Part shown: one piece after another, positions 9,095-16,885 of the stretch
Layout of the letters: every line of letters starts with the position of its first letter
Numbering within the stretch: the stretch's first letter is position 1
Made by a program: the position numbers and the translations under genes
Origin: Salinibacterium sp. UTAS2018
GTDB lineage: Bacteria > Actinomycetota > Actinomycetes > Actinomycetales > Microbacteriaceae
Reading direction: 5' to 3'
Assembly: GCF_004118935.1 (NCBI RefSeq)
Contig: NZ_CP035375.1
Span: forward strand, 2,108,001 to 2,172,000
DNA length: 64,000 nt
The notes under the pieces: generated by a model
The model's input: the letters and a program-made list of their open reading frames with translations, nothing else
What the model was told of the DNA's origin: nothing
Databases searched by the model: none

Positions 9095-9643
9095 GTGAAT
9101 CTGATCTTCCGCACCATCCTGCACCGTATTCTCAGCACGCGTCGTTCGCCGCTCGGCATCACCGATGTTGGGAGCATGACACTGCGAGTGTTGCCCACGG
9201 ATGTTGACCTGCTGCGCCACATGAACAACGGCCGCTACTTCTCGATCATGGATATCGGTCGTATGGACCTGCTGATCCGTGCCGGCGGCTGGCAGAAGCT
9301 CGAGCGCAAGGGCTACTACCCGGTCATGGCCAACGAAACGATTAGCTTTCGCAAGTCGCTCGATCTGTGGAAAGAATTTCAGCTTGAGAGCCGCGTTGTT
9401 GGCTATGACGAGAAGGCCGTCTTCGTTGAGCAGCGCTTCGTTGTCGACGGGCAGATTTACGCCCAGGCCATGACCCGCGCTCGCTTCCTCAAGCGCGGTG
9501 GCGGCACAGTCAGCGTCGCCGAACTGCTCGAAACCATCGGCTGGGATGCCGCCGCACCCGTCATGCCTGAGTGGGTTCAAGAGTGGGCTGATCATGTTGC
9601 GCTGCCTGTCAGTCGCGCAGACGCGCCCAGTACCTGGGAGTAA
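9095..9643 (+). CDS. Acyl-CoA thioesterase, 4HBT hot-dog family
   Basis: A 182-residue hot-dog thioesterase of the THEM6/4-hydroxybenzoyl-CoA thioesterase type. The signature LPTDVDLLRHMNNGRYF carries the catalytic Asp and the HMNNGRY block, followed by the long hot-dog helix and FRKSLDLWKEF. The family hydrolyses acyl-CoA or related thioesters in the cytosol, and the substrate is unknown. A short N-terminal extension (about residues 1-20) is basic and hydrophobic. A strong hairpin follows the gene, so it seems transcribed alone. Confidence 0.75.
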   Translation: MNLIFRTILHRILSTRRSPLGITDVGSMTLRVLPTDVDLLRHMNNGRYFSIMDIGRMDLLIRAGGWQKLERKGYYPVMANETISFRKSLDLWKEFQLESRVVGYDEKAVFVEQRFVVDGQIYAQAMTRARFLKRGGGTVSVAELLETIGWDAAAPVMPEWVQEWADHVALPVSRADAPSTWE

Positions 9644-9660
9644 GCGCCTCCAGTTTTTCT

Positions 9661-9711
9661 CAGCAGCCCCCGCACTCGGCCACGAACTCGGCCAGAGTGC
9701 GGGGGCTGCTG
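9661..9711 (+). terminator. Hairpin terminator after thioesterase gene
   Basis: Perfect 17-bp inverted repeat (arms 9661-9677 and 9695-9711) with a 17-nt loop, 17 bases after the stop codon. There is only a short T run downstream. It separates the thioesterase from the repressed sugar operon. Confidence 0.65.
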
Positions 9712-9735
9712 CGGTTTACGGCCGGCGCAAAAACA

Positions 9736-9747
9736 GCAAGCGCTTGC
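9736..9747 (+). promoter_or_regulatory. LacI-type operator-like palindrome (auxiliary)
   Basis: GCAAGCGCTTGC is a perfect 12-bp palindrome sharing the AGCGCT core with the three downstream operators. It lies 38 bases upstream of them (start to start) and may be an auxiliary site or a site for another LacI-family protein. Confidence 0.4.
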
Positions 9748-9773
9748 GGTGAACATCACGTTTCACGATTTGT

Positions 9774-9841
9774 GAGAGCGCTCTCTTGACATTCGTGAGA
9801 GCGCTCTCTTAGACTCAATCCGCAATCGTGAGAGCGCTCTC
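9774..9841 (+). promoter_or_regulatory. Triple LacI operator over a promoter of the sugar operon
   Basis: Three identical palindromes GAGAGCGCTCTC lie at 9774-9785, 9797-9808 and 9830-9841, each preceded by GT. A consensus -35 TTGACA (9786-9791) starts directly after the first copy, the second copy fills the spacer, and a -10-like TAGACT (9810-9815) follows it. A bound repressor would therefore block RNA polymerase directly. The LacI gene at the end of the operon (14770) is the obvious candidate regulator. The sequence pattern is direct observation; the regulator pairing is inference. Confidence 0.75.
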
Positions 9842-9898
9842 ATTCCTGATGGGGGAACTCTTTCGGCACCAATATCCCTCATTCACAAGGAAGTGACC

Positions 9899-11215
9899 GT
9901 GAAAACTCAACGACGCACCAAGATGGTTGCAGCCGTCGCCGGCGCAGCATCCATCGCCCTTCTCGCCACGGGTTGTTCAGCAGCAGGAGATGGCGGCGAC
10001 AGCGATGGCCCCATCACCCTCACCGTGACCACCTTCGGCACGATGGGTCTCGACGGACTGTACGCAGCGTACGAAGCCGAGAACCCCAACATCACCATCA
10101 AGCCCACCAACATCGACACCGGTGGAAACGCCCTCACCGACTGGAAGACCAAGCAGGCTGCTGGTGCCGGTCTCGCCGACGTGCAGGCTGTTGAAGAAGG
10201 ATGGCTCGGCCAGGTCATGCAGGTCTCCGACACGTTCGTTGACCTCCGCGAATACGGCGCCGACGACATCAAGGACCGCTGGGTCGACTGGAAGCTCGCT
10301 CAGGGCACCGACGCTGACGGCCGCATCATCGGGTACGGAACCGACATCGGCCCCGAGGGCCTCTGCTACAACGGAGACCTCCTCGAAGCCGCCGGCATGC
10401 CCGGTGATCGCGAAGGAGTCGCCGAGCTCTTCGGTGGCGACGACGCAACGTGGGATGAATTCTTCCAGGTCGGCAAGGACTACAACGAAGAAACCGGCGC
10501 AGCCTTCTATGACCACTCCGGCTTCGTGTGGAACGCCATGGTCAACCAGCTCGATGAGGGTTACTACACCGCAGGTGGAGAGCTCGACATCGAAGGCAAC
10601 GCTGACCTCAAGAGCCAGTGGGACAAGCTCGCCGACGGCGCAGCATCCGGTCTCTCGGCACAGCAGAGCGCGTGGGACTGGGGCGGGGGAAAGGCCTTCG
10701 TTGATGGCTCATTCGCCACGTTCATGTGCCCCGGCTGGATGCTCGGTGTCGTCAAGGGACAGGTTGAAGCAGCAGGCGGAGACGCCGACAGCGGCTGGGA
10801 CTTCGCCGACGTCTTCCCCGGTGGAGCAGCTAACTGGGGCGGCGCCTTCCTGACCGTACCCACTCAGTCAGAGCACCCTGAAGAGGCAGCAAAGCTCGCC
10901 GCTTACCTCACCTCGGCTGAGTCCGAAGTCGCGGCCTTCCAGGCTGCAGGAACGTTCCCCAGTGTTGTAGCAGCGCAGACGGATGACGGCGTCACCGGCG
11001 GCAGCGAACTCAGCACCTTCTTCAACGATGCTCCCATCGGCACGATCCTCGGATCTCGTGCAGAGGGCGTCACGGCTCAGTTCAAGGGCCCGAACGATGC
11101 AGTCGTTCAGGAGCAGGTCTTCGGCCCGGCTACCAAGGAGCTCGACTCGGGTGTTGACGGCAACACCGCGTGGAACAACGCGCTTGAGGTTCTGAAGAAC
11201 CTCGACCTCAACTAA
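9899..11215 (+). CDS. Sugar ABC transporter substrate-binding lipoprotein (CUT1)
   Basis: Extracellular sugar-binding lipoprotein of family 1. A basic N-terminus and hydrophobic segment end in a lipobox (LLATGC, Cys26 counting from GTG 9899), followed by an acidic Gly/Ser linker. The rest matches the two-lobe MalE-like fold. The GTG at 9899 has an AAGGA element at proper spacing; GTG 9893 is too close to it. It is the first gene of a five-gene order: binding protein, two permeases, beta-glucosidase, LacI. The encoded glucosidase suggests a beta-glucoside or cellobiose-type ligand, which is inference. No ATPase gene is present, so a shared MsiK-like ATPase elsewhere is likely. Confidence 0.87.
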   Translation: MKTQRRTKMVAAVAGAASIALLATGCSAAGDGGDSDGPITLTVTTFGTMGLDGLYAAYEAENPNITIKPTNIDTGGNALTDWKTKQAAGAGLADVQAVEEGWLGQVMQVSDTFVDLREYGADDIKDRWVDWKLAQGTDADGRIIGYGTDIGPEGLCYNGDLLEAAGMPGDREGVAELFGGDDATWDEFFQVGKDYNEETGAAFYDHSGFVWNAMVNQLDEGYYTAGGELDIEGNADLKSQWDKLADGAASGLSAQQSAWDWGGGKAFVDGSFATFMCPGWMLGVVKGQVEAAGGDADSGWDFADVFPGGAANWGGAFLTVPTQSEHPEEAAKLAAYLTSAESEVAAFQAAGTFPSVVAAQTDDGVTGGSELSTFFNDAPIGTILGSRAEGVTAQFKGPNDAVVQEQVFGPATKELDSGVDGNTAWNNALEVLKNLDLN

Positions 11216-11230
11216 TCACCTAGAAGCATC

Positions 11231-11265
11231 TGAGGCCCCCGGCGTCCCCTCTGCCGGGGGCCTCA
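11231..11265 (+). terminator. Attenuating hairpin between binding protein and permease genes
   Basis: 13-bp GC-rich stem (11231-11243 with 11253-11265, nine-base loop), 15 bases after the binding-protein stop and followed by a short T-rich stretch. It probably reduces read-through so that the binding protein exceeds the membrane subunits. Confidence 0.7.
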
Positions 11266-11287
11266 TTTCTTGAAAGCGACTCCCCAC

Positions 11288-12400
11288 ATGACGACCATGA
11301 CGAGCCCGCCCCGACCCGATGCCGGTCAGGCGAAGAAACGCTCCGCGGCTTCCAAAGCCCAGCTCACCAGACGGCAGCGTCTTAGTCGTCTCGATGTGAA
11401 AGCATCCCCCTACCTCTACATCGCCCCCTTCTTCGTGCTCTTCGCACTCATCGGGCTCTTCCCTCTCATCTACACCTTCGTTGTTTCCCTCAACGACTGG
11501 GACATCCTCAGCGGCCCCGGCGAATGGATCGGCTTCGACAACTACGTCGCCGAACTCAATGACCCCTACTTCTGGAACTCGCTCTTCAACACGATGAGCA
11601 TCTTCCTGCTGAGCGCGATCCCGCAGCTCGTTGCCGCCGTCTTTATCGCGGCCCTGCTCGACCAGAACATTCGGGCGAAAACGTTCTGGCGCATGAGCAT
11701 CCTTATCCCGTACATCGTCACTCCGGTCGCGGTCGCGATCATCTTCTCGAGTGCGTTCGGTGAGAAGTACGGCCTCATCAACAACATCCTGACCTCGTTC
11801 AACATTGAGCCCGTGATGTGGAAGAGCGAAGTGTTCGCCAGCCACTTCGCGATCGCCTCGATGGTGAACTGGCGCTGGACCGGCTACAACGCCCTCATCC
11901 TGCTCGCCGCGATGCAGGCTGTTCCCCGCGACATTTACGAATCAGCAGCCCTGGATGGAGCCGGCGCTGTGCGTCGCTTCTTCTCGATGACGCTGCCGAG
12001 CATCCGCCCCACCATGATCTTCGTGATCATCACGGCCACGATCGGTGGCCTGCAGATCTTCACCGAACCGAAGCTCTTCAACCCCACCAGTGCGAACCTG
12101 GGCGGTGCTCACCGCGAGTACCAAACCACGGTGCTCTACCTGTGGGACATGGCCTTCAACCGCGGCGACTTCGGTAAAGCCTCCGCCATCGCGTGGCTGC
12201 TGTTCATCATCATCGTCGGCTTTGGGCTACTGAACTTTGCCATCTCGCGCAGAATCGCCTCCACCGAAGTGAAGGTCATCTCCAAGCGTCGCGCTAAGAA
12301 ACTTGCGAAATACCGCGCCACCACCGCGGCGAACACCCCCGCCAATGCCAGCACTGGTGCACCGGCGGCAACCGTCGCAGACGAGGAGAAGCGCTCATGA
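11288..12400 (+). CDS. Sugar ABC transporter permease (MalF-like)
   Basis: Inner-membrane permease of a CUT1 importer. It has six predicted hydrophobic segments, starting with a helix about residues 40-65, and the cytoplasmic EAA-type loop around YESAALDGAGAVRRFFSMTLP, which contacts the ATPase. A Thr/Ala-rich tail follows residue 345. ATG 11288 is preferred over the TTG at 11270 but lacks a strong ribosome-binding site. It overlaps the next permease by four bases (ATGA). Confidence 0.85.
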   Translation: MTTMTSPPRPDAGQAKKRSAASKAQLTRRQRLSRLDVKASPYLYIAPFFVLFALIGLFPLIYTFVVSLNDWDILSGPGEWIGFDNYVAELNDPYFWNSLFNTMSIFLLSAIPQLVAAVFIAALLDQNIRAKTFWRMSILIPYIVTPVAVAIIFSSAFGEKYGLINNILTSFNIEPVMWKSEVFASHFAIASMVNWRWTGYNALILLAAMQAVPRDIYESAALDGAGAVRRFFSMTLPSIRPTMIFVIITATIGGLQIFTEPKLFNPTSANLGGAHREYQTTVLYLWDMAFNRGDFGKASAIAWLLFIIIVGFGLLNFAISRRIASTEVKVISKRRAKKLAKYRATTAANTPANASTGAPAATVADEEKRS

Positions 12401-13308
12401 GCACCACGAGCCCCACACGTGCCCCGAAGGAAACGACGGATGCGCGCACGCAAGTGAAGGAGAACCGCCGCGGCCGCACCCGTGCTCGCGGACTCGCCGA
12501 ACGCCCCGGCTTCTTCGTCTACGGAATTCTGCTCGCCCTCTTTCTCGGCGGCTCCTATCCGCTCTGGTGGTCGTACGTCGTCGGCTCAAGCGACAACACG
12601 GCGATCACCGAGACTTGGCCGCCGCTGCTGCCCGGCGGTCGGTTCTGGATCAACGTGGGTGAAGTGCTCTCGACCGTTCCGTTCTGGCAGTCGCTGCTGA
12701 ACAGCATTATCGTCTCGACGATCATCACCACCTCGGTCGTGTTCTTCTCGACGCTCGCGGGCTACGCCTTCGCCAAGCTGCGCTTCAAGGGCCGCGAAGG
12801 GCTCATGATATTTGTGATCGCTACCCTCGCTGTGCCGACTCAACTCGGAATCATCCCGCAATTCATGCTCATGAAAGAGCTCGGCTGGACCGGCACGCTC
12901 GGCGCGGTTGTCGTGCCGACTCTGGTGACAGCGTTCGGTGTGTTCTTCATGCGCCAATATTTGGTGGATGTCATTCCCGACGAACTCATCGAAGCGGCCC
13001 GGGTCGACGGGGCCAACATGTTCCGCACCTTCTGGAACGTCGGCATCCCGGCAGCGCGCCCGGCCATGGCGATCCTCGGTCTCTTCACGTTCATGACCGC
13101 GTGGACCGACTATCTCTGGCCGCTGCTGGTGGCGCCGCAAAACCCCACTCTGCAGGTGGCCCTCAGTCAACTGCAGAGCGCCAAATACGTCGACTATTCG
13201 GTCGTTCTTTCCGGCGCAGTATTGGCTACGCTGCCACTACTGATCGTCTTTGTACTCGCGGGGCGGCAACTCGTCTCGGGCATCATGTCTGGAGCAGTAA
13301 AAGGCTAA
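12397..13308 (+). CDS. Sugar ABC transporter permease (MalG-like)
   Basis: Second CUT1 permease, 303 residues with six hydrophobic segments and the EAA loop LIEAARVDGANMFRTFWNVGIP. The basic N-terminal 40 residues are cytoplasmic. Starts in an ATGA overlap with the MalF-like gene, and its stop shares a base with the glucosidase ATG. This gives a strictly coupled transport-hydrolysis unit. Confidence 0.87.
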   Translation: MSTTSPTRAPKETTDARTQVKENRRGRTRARGLAERPGFFVYGILLALFLGGSYPLWWSYVVGSSDNTAITETWPPLLPGGRFWINVGEVLSTVPFWQSLLNSIIVSTIITTSVVFFSTLAGYAFAKLRFKGREGLMIFVIATLAVPTQLGIIPQFMLMKELGWTGTLGAVVVPTLVTAFGVFFMRQYLVDVIPDELIEAARVDGANMFRTFWNVGIPAARPAMAILGLFTFMTAWTDYLWPLLVAPQNPTLQVALSQLQSAKYVDYSVVLSGAVLATLPLLIVFVLAGRQLVSGIMSGAVKG

Positions 13309-14729
13309 TGAAGAATCTCACTACCACCTGGCCCGACGGTTTTCTCTGGGGCTCCGCCACTGCGGCCGCCCAAATCGAAGGAGCAGCCCACGAAGGCGGC
13401 AAAGAGGATTCCATCTGGGATCACTATGCTCGCCAGCCTCTCGCCGTCGCCAATGGCGACACCCCGGAAGTTGCAGTCGACCACTACCACCGCATGAACG
13501 ATGACGTGCAGCTCATGAAAGAGCTCGGCCTCGACTCGTACCGTTTCTCCACGAGCTGGGCACGGGTTGTTCCGGGAGACCGCGAGCCGAATGCTGAAGG
13601 TCTCGACTTCTACAGCCGTCTCGTTGACTCGCTGCTGGAAGCCGGCATCCTGCCGTGGCTCACGCTGTATCACTGGGATCTGCCGCAGGCTCTTCAAGAG
13701 AAGGGCGGCTGGGCGAACCGCGAAACCGCGTACCGTTTCGCCGACTATGCCGAGGCCGTGTACAACGCTCTCGGCGATCGGGTCAGCCACTGGACGACCT
13801 TCAACGAGCCGCTGTGCTCCTCGCTGATTGGCTACATCGCGGGCGAGCACGCTCCCGGTCTCACCGACCCGAACCAGGGCCTCGCAGCGCTGCACCACCA
13901 GCACCTCGCGCACGGCCTCGCCGCTGAGCGACTGCGCAAGCTTGCCGCCGCCCAGGGCCGCGAGATCGAGCTCGGCATCACGCTCAACCTCACCAACGCC
14001 GTGCCGAACGACCCGAATGACCCCGTCGACCTCGACGCTGCACGCCGTATCGATGGCATCTGGAACCGCATGTTCCTTGAGCCCCTCGTGCTCGGTGCCT
14101 ACCCAGCCGACGTCATCGATGACATGCGCGAGTACGACTTCGAACAGTATGTGCAGGATGGCGACCTGGCGATCATCGCCGCCCCTATCGATTTCTTGGG
14201 AGTGAACCACTACCACGATGACAACGTGAGTGGGCATCCCGCTCCCGCAGATGCTGCGCCCGGACTTCGCCCCACCACTAAGCCCGGTCGCTCCATGTTC
14301 GTCGGCAGCGAGTTTGTGTCGATGCCCCCTCGCGACCTTCCCCGCACCGCGATGGATTGGGAGGTCAACCCGAGCGGTTTGCACCACCTTCTTGTTCGCT
14401 TGGGCAAGGAATACCCCACGCTGCCGCCGCTCTACGTCACCGAAAACGGTGCCTCGTACGACGACACCCGCGTGGGCGATTCCATAGGCGACACCGAGCG
14501 TGCCAGCTACATTGCCCAGCATATTCAGGCCGTAGCGGATGCCATTGCTGACGGTGCCGATGTGCGCGGCTACTTCGTGTGGTCGCTTCTCGACAACTAC
14601 GAATGGGCGTGGGGCTACAACAAGCGCTTTGGCATCGTGTACGTCGATTACGAGACGCAAGAACGCATCCCGAAACAGAGTGCCAAGGAGTACGCTGCCC
14701 TGATCGCGGCCACGAAAACCGCGGTCTAA
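13308..14729 (+). CDS. GH1 beta-glucosidase
   Basis: Cytosolic family 1 glycoside hydrolase of 473 residues, the usual family length. The acid/base Glu167 is in TTFNEP and the nucleophile Glu379 in YVTENG, both intact. GH1 enzymes release glucose (or galactose, or a 6-phospho-sugar) from beta-glycosides. The linked ABC importer rather than a PTS argues for non-phosphorylated substrates such as cellobiose or other short beta-glucosides. There is no signal peptide. The start overlaps the permease stop. Confidence 0.9.
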   Translation: MKNLTTTWPDGFLWGSATAAAQIEGAAHEGGKEDSIWDHYARQPLAVANGDTPEVAVDHYHRMNDDVQLMKELGLDSYRFSTSWARVVPGDREPNAEGLDFYSRLVDSLLEAGILPWLTLYHWDLPQALQEKGGWANRETAYRFADYAEAVYNALGDRVSHWTTFNEPLCSSLIGYIAGEHAPGLTDPNQGLAALHHQHLAHGLAAERLRKLAAAQGREIELGITLNLTNAVPNDPNDPVDLDAARRIDGIWNRMFLEPLVLGAYPADVIDDMREYDFEQYVQDGDLAIIAAPIDFLGVNHYHDDNVSGHPAPADAAPGLRPTTKPGRSMFVGSEFVSMPPRDLPRTAMDWEVNPSGLHHLLVRLGKEYPTLPPLYVTENGASYDDTRVGDSIGDTERASYIAQHIQAVADAIADGADVRGYFVWSLLDNYEWAWGYNKRFGIVYVDYETQERIPKQSAKEYAALIAATKTAV

Positions 14730-14769
14730 TCGCTACTCTTAGAGAAACGATCAGGCAGAGAGTGGATTC

Positions 14770-15789
14770 GTGAGCGATAACCTGCGCAGCGGTTCGATGC
14801 CGACACTCGAGATGGTGGCGGCAGAGGCGGGCGTTTCGCGCGCCACTGTATCGCGCGTGGTCAACGGTTCTCCCAAGGTGAGCCCGGATGTCGCGACCGT
14901 CGTTCAGGCCGCAATTGAGCAGCTCAACTATGTGCCCAATCGCGCTGCCCGCTCGCTCGTGAGCCGTCGCACGCAAGCCATCGCCATGGTGGTTCCGGAA
15001 TCGGCAGCCAAGGTCTTCGATGACCCCTTCTTCGCCGCCGTTGTCCAGGGCGTTGCGCAGTACCTCGAAGACACCGACTACACGCTCAACATGATCATCG
15101 AGTCGGGAGTGACGTCGCACAAGACTCGTCGCTATCTTCTGGGCGGCAACGTGGATGGCGCGCTCGTGGTCTCGCACCACACCGGCGACCACTCCTACTC
15201 TGAACTCAGCCATAACCTTCCGGTGGTCTTCGGTGGGCGCCCGCTCGGCGAAGTCGACGGCGACAACTATTACGTGGATGTCGACAACTTCGCCGGCGCC
15301 TGTTCTGCCGTTGAGCACCTGGTGGCGTCGGGTCGCACGCACCTCGCGACGATCGCGGGACCGCAAGACATGCCGCCGGGCGTTGACCGCCTCTCGGCCT
15401 TCCACGCCACGCTGACGAAGCACGGCCTCGCGAGCCATCTTGTCGAAGGGGGCGACTTCTCGCCGCCGTCGGGCGCTGACGCAATGCGTCGCCTTCTCGC
15501 GCGGGGCGAGCCGATCGACGGAATCTTTGCGGCCAACGACCAGATGGCGATTGGTGCCTACTCGGCCATCCGCGAAGCGGGGCTGTCAGTGCCCGGAGAC
15601 ATCGCCGTGGTTGGTTTCGACGACGACAACTATGGGAGCACCGCGACTCCGCCCCTCACGACGGTGCGCCAGCCCTCCGTCGAAATGGGCCGACGCATGG
15701 CCGAAAAGATTGTCGGGCTGATTGAAAAGCGCACCATTGAAACCGTGACGACGCTGAAGACCGAGCTCGTCATCCGCGACTCGGCCTAG
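14770..15789 (+). CDS. LacI-family transcriptional repressor
   Basis: A 339-residue regulator. The N-terminal helix-turn-helix (TLEMVAAEAGVSRATVSRVVNG) and hinge region (YVPNRAARSLVSRR) are canonical, followed by a periplasmic-binding-protein-like effector domain ending in TTVRQPSVEMGRRMAEKI. It begins 40 bases after the glucosidase gene, probably in the same transcript, and is likely to bind the three GAGAGCGCTCTC operators at 9774-9841, releasing them when a glucoside or its product binds. GTG start. Confidence 0.87.
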   Translation: MSDNLRSGSMPTLEMVAAEAGVSRATVSRVVNGSPKVSPDVATVVQAAIEQLNYVPNRAARSLVSRRTQAIAMVVPESAAKVFDDPFFAAVVQGVAQYLEDTDYTLNMIIESGVTSHKTRRYLLGGNVDGALVVSHHTGDHSYSELSHNLPVVFGGRPLGEVDGDNYYVDVDNFAGACSAVEHLVASGRTHLATIAGPQDMPPGVDRLSAFHATLTKHGLASHLVEGGDFSPPSGADAMRRLLARGEPIDGIFAANDQMAIGAYSAIREAGLSVPGDIAVVGFDDDNYGSTATPPLTTVRQPSVEMGRRMAEKIVGLIEKRTIETVTTLKTELVIRDSA

Positions 15790-15870
15790 GCCGCAGCAGG
15801 CAAAGACGCGCAACCGCGCCAGTCAGTGCGGTCGATCAGTTCAACCCCGCCGGGCAGCTGGCAGTGGCGG

Positions 15871-16764
15871 CTAGTCGACAGCGAACGACTGCACGACCTG
15901 CTCGAGCACGTCGCGGCACGCCACGATCGAGGGGCGGCTGACGCTCGACTCGCGCACCGACGTGAACACGGTGCGTCGCGGCAGTCCCGGCATGGGCCGC
16001 AGCTCGACGGTCGCAAGGCGGGTGCCCCACACGAGTCCCGGCAAGATGGCGGTGGCGTGGCCCGATTCCACGAGGCGGATGTGCGCCTGCAAGTCGGCGG
16101 TCTCGAAGCGCACGTCGGGTTCGATCCCCGCTCGGCGGCACTGCTGTTCTGCCCAGTGGCGGGAGGCGGTGCCGCGGGGTTCCATCACCCAGGGGCTGGA
16201 GGCGGCATCCGCGAGGCTCGTGATGCCGCTGCCGGTGGGCACGGCGAGCGAGAGTTTGTCGGCGTAAAGGGGAATCATGTCGAGGTCGGGATGCCGGGGC
16301 GCGGCGTGGCCGGGGTACTGTTCGGCGATCACGAGGTCGAACTCGCGGGTCCACGTTTCGAAGAGAGCACTTTCGGGCTCACGCTGGGTCATCTTGATTC
16401 GTAGTTGCGGGTGCTCAGCGGCAATGATGCTGAGCGCTTGGGGGATGATGCCAAGGGCCGCCGATTGGAAGACGGCGAGGCGCACAGTTCCTCGCACTTC
16501 GGTGAGGGACGAGTGGAGCTCGGCCTCCATCAGTTCGAGACGTTCGAGTAGCGCGACGGTGTGCTCGACGAGCAGCTCGGCTTCGGGGGTGAGCTGTACG
16601 CGGCGACCGGCCTTCACGAGCAGAGGAACGCGCGCTTCTTCCTCCAGAAGAGCCAATTGTTGAGAGACCGCGGAGGGCGTGTAACTGAGCGCGCTGGCCA
16701 CGGCAGCGATGGTGCCGCGCAGCTTGAGTTCTCGCAAAAGTCGTAGTCGTCGAACATCGAGCAT
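15871..16764 (-). CDS. LysR-family transcriptional regulator
   Basis: 297 residues with an N-terminal winged HTH (RLRLLRELKLRGTIAAVASALSYTPSAVSQQL, shown in part) and a C-terminal LysR substrate-binding domain. It converges on the lacI gene and is divergent from putA (122 bases between starts), the usual arrangement for a LysR protein controlling its neighbour. A role in proline catabolism is therefore plausible but unproven; it could also act elsewhere. Confidence 0.8.
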   Translation of the reverse strand: MLDVRRLRLLRELKLRGTIAAVASALSYTPSAVSQQLALLEEEARVPLLVKAGRRVQLTPEAELLVEHTVALLERLELMEAELHSSLTEVRGTVRLAVFQSAALGIIPQALSIIAAEHPQLRIKMTQREPESALFETWTREFDLVIAEQYPGHAAPRHPDLDMIPLYADKLSLAVPTGSGITSLADAASSPWVMEPRGTASRHWAEQQCRRAGIEPDVRFETADLQAHIRLVESGHATAILPGLVWGTRLATVELRPMPGLPRRTVFTSVRESSVSRPSIVACRDVLEQVVQSFAVD

Positions 16765-16885
16765 TTCTCCGCCAATCGTTAACTTATTCTAACCGAAACC
16801 ATGCGCTTTCCGTCGCTTTTGCTAAAGGCACTCCGGGGCGCACACTGAGAGTTCCAGCCACAATCCCGTTCGGAGGCCTATTCTC

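Noticed and set aside
14437..15438. 333-codon minus-strand frame across the beta-glucosidase end and lacI
   Set aside because: Antisense to genes with intact catalytic and HTH motifs; no domain features.
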